Positions 11,884 to 26,127 of a DNA stretch of 64,000 nt are shown here, one piece after another. The DNA comes from Unio delphinus. Taxonomy: Eukaryota > Mollusca > Bivalvia > Unionida > Unionidae. Location of the stretch: the NCBI GenBank assembly GCA_029339505.1, contig JAQISU010000081.1:18390001-18454000 (forward strand). Reading direction: 5' to 3'. The notes beneath the pieces are model-generated. The model worked only from the letters and a program-made list of their open reading frames with translations, did not search any database and was not told the origin of the DNA. Both the position numbers and the translations under genes were made by a program. The first letter of the stretch is position 1. The number at the start of each line of letters is the position of its first letter.

Positions 11884-12124
11884 AGCGAGCTTGACGTGAA
11901 GAAGAAAAAAGTATTCTAAAGGGGAAAAAATTATACAGAGTGAGAAAAATACATTGTATTACCCCCATGACCCATTCAGACATAGGACCCTCTCTATCAT
12001 AATACATGATAGAGAGGGTCCTATGTCTCAATGGGTCATGGCGGTAATATAAGGTATATTTATTACTCAGCTTGACTTTTTCCCTTTAGATTATTGTTTC
12101 ATCAAGCTCGAGTCGAGCACCTGC
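11884..12124. mobile_element. Palindromic MITE with perfect 23-bp hairpin
   Basis: The two arms, about 115 bp each, are imperfect reverse complements. The inner part is perfect for 23 bp: 11,978-12,000 pairs with 12,006-12,028 around a 5-nt loop (AATAC), with key word CATAGGACCCTCTCTATCAT. The outer arms share GAGCTTGA(C/T)G and a TCTAAAGGG(G)AAAAA block. A single arm of the same element occurs at 51,403-51,535, so this is a family. Ends and target duplication are not clear. Confidence 0.8.
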
Positions 12125-12566
12125 GTATCTGAGCAGGCGTCTAGCATTGCAGGACTAATAAACCAACAAATCCATCTACACTCGCGGACCCGCGCACACA
12201 CACACACATCAGCCATTGCTATGACATTATTTTGTTAGTTGTTTGTACATCAATCATACATGAAGGTTCAATCTGGCTTGAAGACAGCTAGGGTTGGAAC
12301 CTAAGCCTAAGGAAATTCATGCGGGTTAGTAACTAATTTTTTAATCTGAGTGCGGATACGGGGTGGAAGTAGAACCAGATGAGCATGACACACAACCAAT
12401 ACAGAAATTCTTAATCAATGGATTAAAAAAAATTATCTTGGAATCTGTCCAAGCGGAAAGTATGTCATTCAGTATTTATATAAAGTTTACTAAAGTAACC
12501 GTTCACACCTCGAAAATGCTCACGCGTATGTCTGTTTCTTGAAGTGAGATAAATCATGTACAAGAT

Positions 12567-12569
<3 letters not shown>

Positions 12570-12598
<29 letters not shown>
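12570..12598. repeat. (CA)n microsatellite
   Basis: About 14 CA units. Confidence 0.95.
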
Positions 12599-12600
<2 letters not shown>

Positions 12601-13670
12601 CATTTTTATCACTTAATACTATATCTTCGTTGTAATATTTAATGCACGATGACGTAGCTAAAACTTGAGACGAGAAATCATGCTTCTAACGGCCTGTGTA
12701 ATCCATCTGAAATCCAATTAAGCAGTTTAAATTAATATTTACACCCAACGCTTACCTTATAGAAAATAATGGTAGAAGTCCAACAACAGAATTAAAACCC
12801 ATACGGTATATACACTATCTACATGTGAAGTGTTCATACACATGTTTCATGTTGTCAGTCTGAAGTGTAGATAGTACCTTCTGTGTGTTCAACAGTATGA
12901 CATTCATCCTACATTGGGACAAATGAATGGAATAACTCAACAAAAAATTCAATTCAATCACAAACTACTGTCCCAAAACCACAACTATGCATTACTTAGT
13001 AATCCTAAGGAGTGCGGCATCGTAAATTGTACAATCGTATATATACACTATTACAATAAAATGAATGACCCATACACCTTGACCTATTTATACCGCATAC
13101 TGCACAGGTATGGCAACAATGCGGTATACTATACAGGACTACAGTCCACAACTAAGTACAGAACTAAGTTGTGCGTAATCTTGCTTCTTTCTAAACAACA
13201 GCATTATTAGAATACTGACTGTCACAATGTTACATTTACTTTCTTGGCAACATGTAAACACTAGTTTTTTTTTTTTTTAAGGAATAAAGTACAAGCTGTT
13301 TTGTGCATATATCAGATATAACATGGATTGCCTGAGGAGTTAGAAGTTGAATTAAATTTTGTATACATCAAGATAAATATACTATGAATAATTTTTGAAA
13401 ATAGACACATATTTAAATCAGGAAACTACAGCTGGTTACCATATATATCAGAAGTAAGTTATATTCTGGGTAGAAAACATACACCATGCCATGTGTGTGA
13501 ATGTGTAAACATCAAAATTGTAAAGTATTACGGTATATGTAAAGGATTCTTAATTTGCCTTTTTTAATAAATAGTTTGATCTGTTATTAAAATCTTCTGG
13601 CACACAATCCAAATTTAACCTATCAACATAACAATATCCTCCTTCCAGTAGATCACAGCTTCGTCCCAGG
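12599..13670. other. No gene seen
   Basis: AT-rich sequence with scattered short frames. Confidence 0.5.
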
Positions 13671-13800
13671 TTCTTTTTTTTGGGGGGGGGGGGGAACCAA
13701 ACAGATGTCCCCCCCCCCAATCAAAAAAATTTTTGAAAAAGTTTTATGTGTGTATGTTTGCTTCCGATATGTTTTTTTTTTTTTTTTTTTTTTTTTTTTA
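13671..13800. repeat. Homopolymer cluster (T, G, C, T runs)
   Basis: T8, then a G-run of about 12, then a C-run of about 10, then poly-T of about 29. The G and C runs could pair. Confidence 0.9.
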
Positions 13801-14517
13801 TTATTTTCCATTTAATTCCCCAATTAATTTTCCCCATCAGGGTTATATATATATTTGATAAGGTTTTTTTTTTTTTATATCCAGTGTTTCTTACGTATTT
13901 CTTTACTAGGTGGGAGTTGACCTACCCACATACTAGTATTCTACGTTTGTTTGATATTGACCATGGCTAGTGGTCTACTATTGTCCATGTGTTTGCTATT
14001 TGTGTTAGTGCTATTTGTGTGTTGCTATATAAAATATATACTTTGTGTTCGTGTAAAGGACAGCCATTTTAATTTCAAATTTGTAACCAGTTGTCTTACT
14101 TTTTTTTGTCTTCTCAAAATTTGCAGACATTGTTTTTATTTATTTTATTATATTTTCTTTGAATTTTGAATTTTGTATAAATTGAAGTGTATTATATAAA
14201 GGTTTAGTGTTCTTCAATTTATCTAAGAATATTTATATTTTTAGGTCCGTCTGCCTTGAGACAGAATCTGTACGAATTTATTTGGTTTTACAGTTCCTAT
14301 CTCAATTTGGGCTGGTCTATAATTATTTATTTTATTTAGGAATACAAAAAGTTCAAAATTGTTTAAGTTCCCTTTAATGGGAGCCATGTCTATTATGGGA
14401 GATAGACATGGCAGAGAAAGTATGGATTTAGTATCCAAAGAAGTAGAGGTGCATTAATATTTTAAATTTAAAATTATGGGTGATTTTTCCAAACTCTGCC
14501 ACAGGCCTGCTCACTTC
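13801..14517. other. T-rich, no gene seen
   Basis: Strong T bias on the plus strand from 13,800 to 14,340. No family similarity. Confidence 0.5.
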
Positions 14518-14602
14518 TTCCCAGGTTCTTTTGCAACTAAATACATACTGGCTACCAATCATTGCCTATCATGTGCTGAAAAATGTTAACCCCACAAAAC
14601 TA
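14518..14602 (+). mobile_element. SINE-A fragment (3' part)
   Basis: CCCAGGTTCTT, ATACTGGCTACCA and CTATCATGTGCTGAAAAATG match the SINE-A 3' body. The head is missing. Confidence 0.65.
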
Positions 14603-15084
14603 TGCATAGCCATCAAAGGGGTGATCATTCTCCTAATCTGATGCTAGTAACTTTTGAAACAGTTACTTCTGACCTTTAACCACCCTCAAAATTAACTAAT
14701 TCTACACAGGTGCAAGAAATTATATGAGGCCAACATGGACCTTTTCTGTAGCAATTATTAAGAAAACTGAATTCAAGCTCTAGTAATCTTGACCTTTTGA
14801 TCTTCAATACAATCCAACAAAACCTTGGAAACTACATGCATCCACAAGATTGTATCATGAACTGCATCCACCTTATTGAGCTGTAAAGAGAGCAATCATT
14901 TTAACAAAAATTGCAGGAGCAAAGTGATTTGTTGACAGCTACTTGATCAGGTGATGACCTTTATATTTTTTAATATTCGAAGCAATCCATTGAAAACTGT
15001 TGGACCTTTTGCATTTACAAGATTGTGTGTTGGATGGAAAGATGGATGGTGCAATGGTGCCTGATTTTGTACTGATTATTTTGC
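14603..15084. other. No gene; possible old dispersed repeat
   Basis: CTGACCTTTAACC and CTTGACCTTTTGATC words suggest the same decayed repeat hinted at near 4,612 and 23,880. Confidence 0.35.
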
Positions 15085-15144
15085 ATTACATTCAGACATG
15101 GTCAGCATGACACGTCACCATTATGTTTAACATATTGGCTAGTT

Positions 15145-15265
15145 GTTGTTGTTGTTGTTGTAGGGTTTAACACCATTTTTCATTGCAAGATAACCCTACT
15201 GGCAAGCTTTCTCATGTACCTACATTGGCAGAGCCTAAGGCTCAAAACACACAGATAGATATGAA
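15145..15265 (-). mobile_element. SINE-A fragment with (GTT)n tail
   Basis: (GTT)n, GGTTTAACACCATTTTTCA and CTGGCAAGCTTTCTCATG identify a minus-strand SINE-A with an internal deletion. It is nested in family R copy 1. Confidence 0.75.
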
Positions 15266-15994
15266 CATATGGACTAGAATAAATTGCTGACTGTGAGGGA
15301 TGGGATATGCCCTCTTTGGGGCATGAAGTGAATTTTAATTTGAGTTCGATAACAGTCTGACAGATATGTCAATATAGGTCAATAGCAGAAAATAACAGAA
15401 TTTAGATAAGCGAGAGCAAAATTTTGGGAAATCTTGGGCCATATATATCAGGTGTCATAGAATGAGATTTTCCAGAATAGTTATTAATAAAGAAGACTAA
15501 AGAGGATTATTGTGACTACCATTTTTTGTGGTTAGAAAAAGTTAATCCTGATTGGCTTAACTAAATGAGGGTGTGTGTGTTCCTAGATGGAAATCAAGGT
15601 TTTAAAGTAATCTCCCTCATGAAATTAGTCAGTCTAAGATTCTGAGGCAAGCCAGACAGTTCTTGGCTCTGAGATTATTAACAAGTACTTTTCAGGTTAA
15701 ATTGTCATAGGGATGAGTGTCAACAGTTGAGGACAGGAAAAAAAGAGATTCAGCTGCATAGTAGGAGCAAGTCTCAATAAAATAAAAAAGCACAAGCTTG
15801 TAATTATTTGTTGAACTTATTCATTTTGAATTCATTCATCAATTTTGCCTCGAGTTCAGAAAATAATCATGCATATGTGATCTGGAATGTTATATTATTA
15901 ATAGGAGATTCTTACAATATTTGATTGGTATGAATGAGTTTGGATTTACAGGTTTTGTATATGTTAGAAATCATGTAGTGTAAGGATTTCATGC

Positions 15995-15999
15995 GTTTC

Positions 16000-16032
<33 letters not shown>
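15995..16032. repeat. (AT)n microsatellite
   Basis: About 18 AT units, inside family R copy 1. Confidence 0.95.
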
Positions 16033-16036
<4 letters not shown>

Positions 16037-16835
16037 TGTGAAGAGAAAAATTATATGTGTCAAAAAAATTACATCATGTATGCTTTGAAATCATTTACCT
16101 ATGTCTTTAAATGTATGTCAATGAATCACTAATTAGCAAAGTAAATTAGGAAAGGAGTCAATTAATACATTTGTGTAATTAGCTTATGCATTTATTTTTT
16201 TGAAAAGTGATGGTATTAGCATTAGGAACATGTGCTGACTGACATTGTCAGCAGGTAATTTATAGCCATAATAAGGTATGATGGTTTATCTAAGAGGTCT
16301 AATTATGTCATAGTTCCTATTAGGAATGCATGTAGCAGCTAGAAAAGACAAATTTACATTAATAAGGTGTGAATGAGTATTAGGTTGCAAGGTGACAATA
16401 GCTTAGATCTGGTGAATTTCGAAAGAGGATGGAGGGAATGTGAGAGAAGTGATTTGGAAAGACTGGAAGTAGCCAGGTGATGTTAAGATGGTGGCTATTT
16501 GAGTTCAATCAATCACTTGATTACATGATGCAATTTGTTCTATTGCTATAACAGAATGGCTAATTGAATTTCACATAATTCTATTTCTAAGAGAGTGTAA
16601 ATCATTCAAATTTCATGCTCAGTTTCATTTTGTTGATGTAATTGATTAAATTGTTGTAATTTACATAATGGGGCTCATGTTCTGTGCTATATCTGTGCTC
16701 AAATCTCTATTATTCTTTTCATTAATTTCTTATTTTATTTCATTGTTTAATTGATACAGGCAATAACACTGTGGTTGTTTATCTAGATAATGATAACAAA
16801 AGCACCATAAGGTGTGGGATCTCATATCTCCCACC

Positions 16836-18326
16836 TCATGACAGGTGGACAGAGAGATCGGCAAACAATTGATGTATAGAAAAACAAGGACATTCATATA
16901 TATACAAACTTATTTAGAGGCAGGGGTATGATGAAAATTGTGGGGGCAAAATGATTTTATTAATATGCACATCTTCAAATGCAACTTAACCCTTTGCATG
17001 GAAACCACAGAGAACCAGAAAAACAGACATCACTATTGCTTTCCACCTCACCTCCACACTCCCAACCTTTTGGTTCATGGGATAATTGTATGGATTTAAA
17101 ATAAATCTAACTTGTTCTACTTATAGAATATTAAGAATATCATTTAATTTGTATTAAAAAATGTGTATGTCTTTTCTTGGGCTTTTGCATACTTATCTGA
17201 CCATTAAAACCTCCTACTGTTAAAAATCATTTAAGACCCACCCAAACAGAGTTCATTATAGTTAATAAATATTGATTATAGCTTTATGGTTATTATTAAA
17301 CATTATTAACCGAAAATTAGAGGTGCAGCATTACAAGATATTGTACTGGGTAATCTGGACTGGTTTATTTGGTATGTCACTATGGTCTCACACCAGCCAA
17401 CAGGTCAATGTTTCTTAGTTCTGCCCATAAGTCATTGACCTCCATTACATTATTCATCTAGCAGCTGTTAAAAGAAAATCCTCAACCAACATTACTGAAT
17501 GAATAAATAAGTGTACTTTATTTTACCACTATTCACCCCCTTGCTTTAAAAAAAAGCCAGCATTATGTTGTCTTACATCTGTACTTCCATCCATCTGTCT
17601 GGTAGTGACTTATCCTACCTCCTCCTTTGTCATTATTAACACACACTTGAAACTTTGGAATATGACTGCAGGCGGTTTGTAGATCTGCATATTTTACAGT
17701 TTTAAAATGTTGATACCATTGTAACTGAAACATGACACTTTTCATTCAGTAGATAGAATAAGTCACCTGTAAAATTTAATGTCTTAACATTTCTTTCTTT
17801 AAATATTGTAATTATGGAATACTTTTATCACTACACCTGTGCTGGCAGGTAAACCCTAATAACTGTTACCTTAATTTCTCCAATTTATCTGCAATCTTTG
17901 TGCCACTCAATACCAATAGTTTTGCCGAGTCAAATCTCATTTAAATAAATGTCTTGACACGCATGTTTTTTTACAATTGACTAAAATTTCAACATACAAG
18001 ATCACAATTCCAATGAAGCCTGTGTAAATTTTGTACCATTCAAATGCCAGGTACAAGAGAGTATTGTTAACATACAAGTCAATCAATCAAACTGTAACTT
18101 TAGAATAAACTATGAATGAGTGCTTACAACAATTAAATAATGCTATGATGTATACAGTTTTATTTCCATACAGCTTTCCCACTTTTATAATTATTTTATA
18201 TTTTACATGAGTGCCCATTTCAAATGGAAGTGTATGAAACTACATATCTCCATATGTTGTACACTGAATGACTGAAATCATCATGGAAGTGGTGTTGCAG
18301 TACAGGATAGGGAAAGTGTGTGTGTG
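16836..18326. other. No gene; downstream family R-like block
   Basis: Apart from the 17,355-17,450 block shared with the 35.8-kb region I see nothing recognisable. Confidence 0.45.
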
Positions 18327-18562
18327 ATTTGGATTTTTAACCTAGCTTTAACAATTATTCAGTCATTTTACAATGATGCCTGCAGTGTGGCAGTTTCAAG
18401 TAATGTCTAACACGGGGGCATCATGCCATAGAGATGCAGCATCATGTCCCACCCAGTCACGTTATCCTGATTCCAGGCAGAAAAATTCTAACACTGACCT
18501 TTTAATGTTGAACACCAAGTGAGGTAGCTGTTAGTTCCATTATTAGGAAAAGTCTTGATATG
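18327..18562 (-). mobile_element. SINE-B, head missing
   Basis: It shares GCCTGCAGTGTGGCAGTT and CATCATGTCCCACCCAGTCA with the other two SINE-B copies. The tRNA-like head is absent. Confidence 0.8.
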
Positions 18563-18687
18563 AATGTAAAACTAGTAAATGCATCCATTATTATATATGT
18601 AACTATTTCAAGACCCCCCAAACTCCTGTTGGTATCTTTGATGGTAGAGTGTAATATGAAAAAAAATGGCAATTAAAATATCATTAG

Positions 18688-20557
18688 GGACTTCAATATT
18701 GATCAATTTAAAATTTCTAAATTAAAAGACATGATGAATGCTCATAGGATGTATCAACTAATTACAAAGGAATGTAATCACGCTAATGGTGTATATTATA
18801 CATGTCTGACATTCATGTGCAGGATGATTATGGAGTTGTTCCCCTTGGGATTAGTGATTTTCATATGCTATATTCAGTAATGGAAGATCAATACAATTAA
18901 AAGCTCCTTAATTTAGATTAAAATTTATTAAGATTTTTCATGAAATAAACAGTATATGGTTAGCTTTCAGGGAATTATTATTTCATATAAATGATTGGTA
19001 TTTACCTTGCAAAGAATGTAGAATGAGACAACTTTTCTGAACTGGATTAATGATGTAATAATAACATCAGTGGATGTAAGGGATTTCCTGCATGAGAAGG
19101 TAAAAACTAGTAAATGTAAAGCTGAATCAGACATTCAATTATGAATTTTAGAAATAATAAAATGAACAGAGATGCAAAAGAGAATACTTAGATGAAACTG
19201 TTCAAAAGTTGCAAAACACACCAAAAGAAATCTGGAAAAAAATTGCAAGATTTTCTACCTTCATTCAAATCATATTCACATACTTTAATTTGTTATTGAC
19301 AAAGTTGTTAAAGACTTTGCTCAATGTGTATATTGTTTAAGGGAGTATTTCTGTAAATATAGCACAATATTGTTAGGACTTTGATTATAATCACTACTGA
19401 GTAATGAAGACATCTCAAATAAACTTTTCTTTCAGATAACAAATATGAGTGTGTCTGTTCTACCTATTGTTATAAAAATTAAAGAAAGAAAAATTTTCAG
19501 TTCTTTTTATACTTTTTTTTAATCAAAAAATAATTTGATTACCACATGTCAATCAGGCTTCCATCCAGATCATTCATAAAAGACAGGACTTACTCATTTG
19601 ACTGATCACTGATTAAAGAATATTGATAAAGTGAAATTAATTAATTAATTAATTAGTGAAATTAAGATTTGTATTCCTAGACCTTCATAGAATGTTGTAT
19701 ACTGTTTTACTGTTAAGCATAAAATTTACTCATAACTAATAATCATATAACGTTTCAAAACTTAAATTGCGAGTTGTTATCCTATCTCAATAGTAGATTA
19801 TAAGCTGTGGGTTGCAGATGTACTCACTCAAATTTTAAAGAAATTGTCATTGGGGTACTACAGAGATCAATTATAGACCCTCTTTTTTTCACACTAAACA
19901 CAACTCCTGGACACAGTTTTCAGTATCTATGTATGAAAATGGTACATCATAACATGGCTGAAGACTGGTAGAACAACTAGGAAAACATTCCAGGGGCCCA
20001 CAATGGTCATGGGACACACTGCCATCATAATTCGTAATTCATAGAAGCCTACCGGAGAATTTTTTCCTGGGGCCCACAACTCCTATGCACAACCTTGCAT
20101 CACAGTATGTTAGTGATAAAACGTTCAGCATTGCTGAGAGTAAACTTAAAATGTTAGAGTAAACTATGTACTATGAATGACAATAAACTTAGATGACAAT
20201 AAACTTAGCTTACATTTACAGAAAACTCACTTAATGTTTAGAACAAAAAACAGCCAAATGAAGAAACTTGTACTTAAAGTAAATGGTAAAAAATTCAAAC
20301 TATTAAATATGCCAGACTTGTAGGTATCCTTGTTGATAATGTTTACCCTGGTCCAACCACCTTGAATCATGCTTTACGAAAGTATCTGAGAAAACAGGAA
20401 TTTTATATCTGGTCAGTCAATCTGAAAGTGTATAATTATGTTGTTTTTCCATATTTTATCTATGGTACTGCCATATTGTGTCAGGAGAACTCAAAAATGC
20501 CTATTACATGCAGACACTTTACAGATTACAGAAAAGAGCTGGGAGGGTGATTTTGGA
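18688..20557 (+). mobile_element. Decayed L2/CR1-like LINE (endonuclease to RT)
   Basis: Fragments of a non-LTR ORF2 lie in order across several frames. DFNID (about 18,688) and GISDFHMLYSV (about 18,847) mark the C-terminal half of an APE-type endonuclease. QSGFHPDHS (19,550), CIPRPS near the FxDLxxAFD site, and GVLQRSIIDPLFFTLN (19,851, decayed GVPQGSILGPL) mark the reverse transcriptase. LKVNGKKFKLLN (20,278) and LQKRAGR (20,522) mark the thumb and connection. The catalytic YADD site is not legible and the region around 19,985-20,090 may be an insertion. Many stops and frameshifts make this a pseudogene. It ends abruptly at the RTE-like piece. Confidence 0.8.
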
Positions 20558-21262
20558 ATGATGGCATGCTTGCTCAAGTTTTGGATGACAGTGAGTCATA
20601 TGAACCATTCCCAGTCACCAATGGAGTCAAGCAAGGCTGTATGTTGGCCCCAACCCTCTTCAGTATGATGTTCTTCATCATGCTTACTGATGCCTTCCAT
20701 TGACTTTGATACTGAGATTGATATTGGACTGTCAGCAAACAGTTCAATCCGAGGAGACTGCAGTTAAGGATGAAGTCACAGGAAGTGACTGTCATGATCT
20801 CCTATTTGCTGATGACTGTTCCGTGAATGTCTCATCTGAGTCTGACATGCAACACAGTATGGCCTATTTCTCTGTGATAATTTTGGTCTCATAATCAGTA
20901 TCAAAAAGACAGGTGATGCATCAACTTTCACCTGAAAACCCTTATGTACAGCATACCATCACATCTAATGTCCTTGAAAGAAGTGGACAAGTTCACCTAT
21001 CTTGACAGTACACAGTCACTTGCAATCCACATTGATGATGAAACCAATGCCAGAATTGCTAAAGTATGCTTGTCCTTTGGCAGACTATGTGCAAATGTGC
21101 AGGGGCACAGTGGTATCAGTCTAGAAACATAAATTAAGGTCTACAAAGCCATCATGCCGACTCTGTTGTATACTTGCAAAAACTGAATGATGGACAGCCA
21201 CCATGCCAATGAGCTGAACCATTTTAATATGGGCTGTCTGAGTAAACTGATTGTCTTTCATA
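20558..21262 (+). mobile_element. Decayed RTE-like LINE, reverse-transcriptase part
   Basis: The translated order is DGMLAQVLDDSESYEPF, then FPVTNGVKQGCMLAPTLF (20,607-20,660), then DLLFADDCS (20,799-20,822, retaining the catalytic FADD), then VDKFTYLDST and IHIDDETNARIAK, then VYKAIMPTLLYTC and ELNHFNMGCL. This is the reverse transcriptase of RTE-type elements often annotated as craniofacial-development-protein-2-like. Frameshifts and an internal stop near 20,700 make it inactive. The endonuclease is missing. Confidence 0.85.
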
Positions 21263-22226
21263 CTGGAGCTAAAAATTTTAAATAGAGGAAAACTGCAGAG
21301 GCAGCACAGAAGCATAAGCAGTGTAAATATCAGAAAAACAGCATTATCCTACAACGATCAGGCAAACACAAGTGGCATCTCCTGTCAAGTGTGCCTTAGG
21401 CAGTTCAGGTTTAGACCACAAACTGGCCTGTTCAGCCAGCTCTTCACACACTCAAAGAAACCAAATCAGTCAGTGATGTCATGGTCATAAACAACAAGTT
21501 AGATATCACCATTCAACTTTAATTAAGCACTACCGTATGAGTCTGTCTGATGGACCTTGAATATCCAAAAAATTTAATACATAGGGAAAAATCTAAAATT
21601 TTCAAGCTTGAGTTGAATAATAATGACATTCTCAGGAGTGGAACATTTTCCAATTTTTTTTTACAAAGTTCAAAAATTATTTTAAAGTTCAGAAATTATT
21701 TCAAAGTTCAAAAACTGTGCCCTTTTTGTTATGATATTTATATGCCTCTAATACAACTGCTTGTCTTCATGGGAGGAAAAGACAATAACAGGGATTCCCC
21801 AGTCTAATTATAGCAACTATGTGATTTCCTTCATGTGATTTATAGTGCGGTTGCTACTACAAGAGTCCATGCACTATATAAATAATGGCAATAATGTTTA
21901 TTAAACTTTTAACATGTGTATTCAGTTTACAATACCTGAAAGGATAATGTTTTGTCAATGCATTTGTAAACACAACCATTAGATGACAAGACTCCAAATG
22001 TTATCATTTTCTAAATGAGAATGAATTCATAATGCTAACATCTGATGGGCTCATCATTAAATCACTGACCAATCTAACATCAGACATTTCAAATTTTAGT
22101 GGAATTAGATAGCTATTTAAAAGCAGTCTTTTTACCAGTCTTCAGTGTCCAAACGCAGAACTCAGTGATCCTATCATTACACTTTTATGCTTGCTTAGAA
22201 TTATTTTAAAGCTGTGTGCATGCATG

Positions 22227-22228
<2 letters not shown>
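21263..22228. other. No gene; possible LINE 3' remainder
   Basis: About 21,263-21,500 may be the tail of the RTE-like element (GCAGAGGCAGCACAGAAGC), but I cannot confirm it. The rest is AT-rich without frames. Confidence 0.4.

Positions 22229-22270
<42 letters not shown>
22229..22270. repeat. (TG)n microsatellite
   Basis: About 21 TG units preceded by GCATGCATGCATG. Confidence 0.95.
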
Positions 22271-24354
<2,084 letters not shown>

Positions 24355-25935
24355 TGTGTCATTCTGGTTAATACATTATTGGCAAGGTTATACTGAAATA
24401 GATTACTGTGATATTGGCAATGTTTTACTGGATAAGTTACTGTTTTACTGGCAAGGTTTTACTGAAATAGGTTACTGTGTTAATGGCACTGTTATACTGA
24501 AATATGTTACTGTGATATTGGCAAGGTGATTTTGAAATAGGTTACTGTCCTTATCAAGTGCCAAATTTTTCGTCAGTGAAATCCATTAATTAATTATTAG
24601 TCTAGCCGACAATTAACTGTCTTGGAGGAGAGTTTGGACGAAGGAATGTTTACCTAACTGGGTCACCATCATTACTATGTTGATAGTAAAAACGACCTAG
24701 CTGTATGACAGGCTACAGAAGGGAAAATTCTCACGTAAAGCTGTCAAAGTGATTTGAAACAAATGATAGGTGGCATTTTGACACATTTTTAAACAGTTTT
24801 CCAAATGTCTGTAGGAATAGCAGTTATTCCGATTGGTCAAATGTAGGATCAGGGGTTGGGTCGATCCCTAATATTGAAAGGAATATATACTCCGAACCAC
24901 ATGAATTTGAACTAGTCTAGGAAGACCTCTGCAAGAGACGGTCAGCATTATTAATTCCGACATAGGAGAAGACTCCGGTTGTACTTTAAGAAAAAGTACA
25001 ACAAAAAAAAAACATGGTTCCAGGAAATTGAATTTGGAACGATTGTAAGACGCCAAAAACACAAGGAAAATAGTTTGTTTGAAGAGAGAGAGAAATAACG
25101 AGAAGTCAAGATTCAAAAGGAGAGAAAAGAAGTTAGAAGTCAGAGTTGTGGAATCCCACGTTCAACCAAAGGGCAAGCTAAAGTCGTGACGCACGCAGAA
25201 GGAAAAAACAGTCGTCGAACAAGGTCATTGTGAATTTCCCAAGCAGTCCGATGTTAATGAACACTCGATTTCGTGATGAAATTTACTATCAGCTATTAAC
25301 AGCTAAATTCATCTATTTTATTAGTGTTTGAATTTTAATTAATGTATCCATTATTTTAAAGCTTCGGTTAAAGTGCTTCTAAACTAAGAATATTCAGAAG
25401 GAAAGAAAATTACAATTTACTGTATCATTCTTCTCTTGATTGTATTTTAATTAAATTCTTAATTTACTTTACGGGGGCTCGTGTGTTGTCTTTGTTTAAG
25501 ATACCGTCTCAGATTACCATATCCATTCTAACCTGGCAAATCACACCGTAGAGGTCATTCCTTAGATAAACGAGTGTTAGCGGGAGGCGGTTTCGAGTGT
25601 TGTTTTCCAAGTTGCGCAATACCTCTGGCCAGGGACTTGTGCAATATTGTACTAATAGCGCTTGATACCGAGCAGCCCCGTTACAGTCCTATTGGCAAGG
25701 TTATACTGAAATATGTTTCTATGCTATTGGCAATGTTATAATGAAATATGTTACTGTGCTATTGGCAATTTTATACTGAAATATGTTACTGTACTATTGG
25801 CAATGTTATACTGAAATACGTTACTGTGCTATTGACAAGGTTATACTGAAATATGTTACTGTGATATTGGCAATGTTATAATGAAATATGTTACTGTACT
25901 ATTGGCAAGGTTATACTGAAGGTTATACTTATATA
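24355..25935. repeat. Minisatellite, 35-bp unit, split by an insertion
   Basis: The unit is GTTACTGTGCTATTGGCAA followed by GGTTATACTGAAATAT. About 5 units lie at 24,355-24,551 and about 7 at 25,686-25,935. The 1,134 bp between them is a family R copy. Confidence 0.92.
24552..25685 (+). mobile_element. Family R element, copy 2, with flanking direct repeats
   Basis: The insertion is bounded by GTCCT at 24,547-24,551 and 25,686-25,690. This can be read as an imperfect 11-bp repeat, GTTAC(T/A)GTCCT. The interior shares with other copies the block GATGAAATTTACTATC, TTTACGGGGGCTCGTG (25,469) and the end motif GGTCATTCCTTAGATAAACG. The right end, CAGCCCCGTTACA, reads TGTAACGGGGCTG on the minus strand, like the start of an LTR. 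The left end does not give the matching CA, so LTR status is not settled. No coding frame. Confidence 0.75.
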
Positions 25936-26127
25936 AGTTGAATAATTATTTCGTTTTACATATTCTTCTTAAAATGGGACCTATGATCAGGTATGTATAT
26001 GTACATGCTGACCATATGTATTTATTTATAATCCAGGTTTAACTGCAAACTGTACAGACCCTGAACTGATGCCACATAATGTTCCATAATATTAGTTTAG
26101 GTCTATGTTGCTTGTTTCATTAATATT

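Larger units (their letters stand above)
15085..16835 (+). mobile_element. Family R element, copy 1 (about 1.7 kb)
   Basis: It aligns by eye with copies at 34.0, 36.2 and 45.1 kb. Shared landmarks in order are ATGGTCAGCATGACACG, TTGGGGCATGAA, TTTTCCAGAATAGTTATTAA, AATCCTGATTGGCTTAACTA, CAGAAAATAATCATGCAT, AATCAATCACTTGATTACAT, TTACATAATGGGGCTCATG and the end motif CTAGATAATGATAAC. No reading frame is conserved. A SINE-A fragment interrupts it at 15,145-15,265 and (AT)n interrupts it at 15,995-16,032. A further shared block downstream (17,355-17,450, TATGGTCTCACACCAGCCAA) matches 35,800-35,890, so the unit may extend to about 17.45 kb. Confidence 0.8.

Noticed and set aside
19985..20090. Direct GGGGCCCACAA words suggesting a MITE in the L2-like LINE
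   Set aside because: The words are in direct orientation, no terminal inverted repeat or target duplication is visible, so the insert is not defined.
25465..25485. GGGGGCTCGT in several family R copies looks like the start of a tRNA-Pro primer-binding site
   Set aside because: Only 10 bases match. The following bases differ from the expected site and only about 130 bp of the element remain after it.
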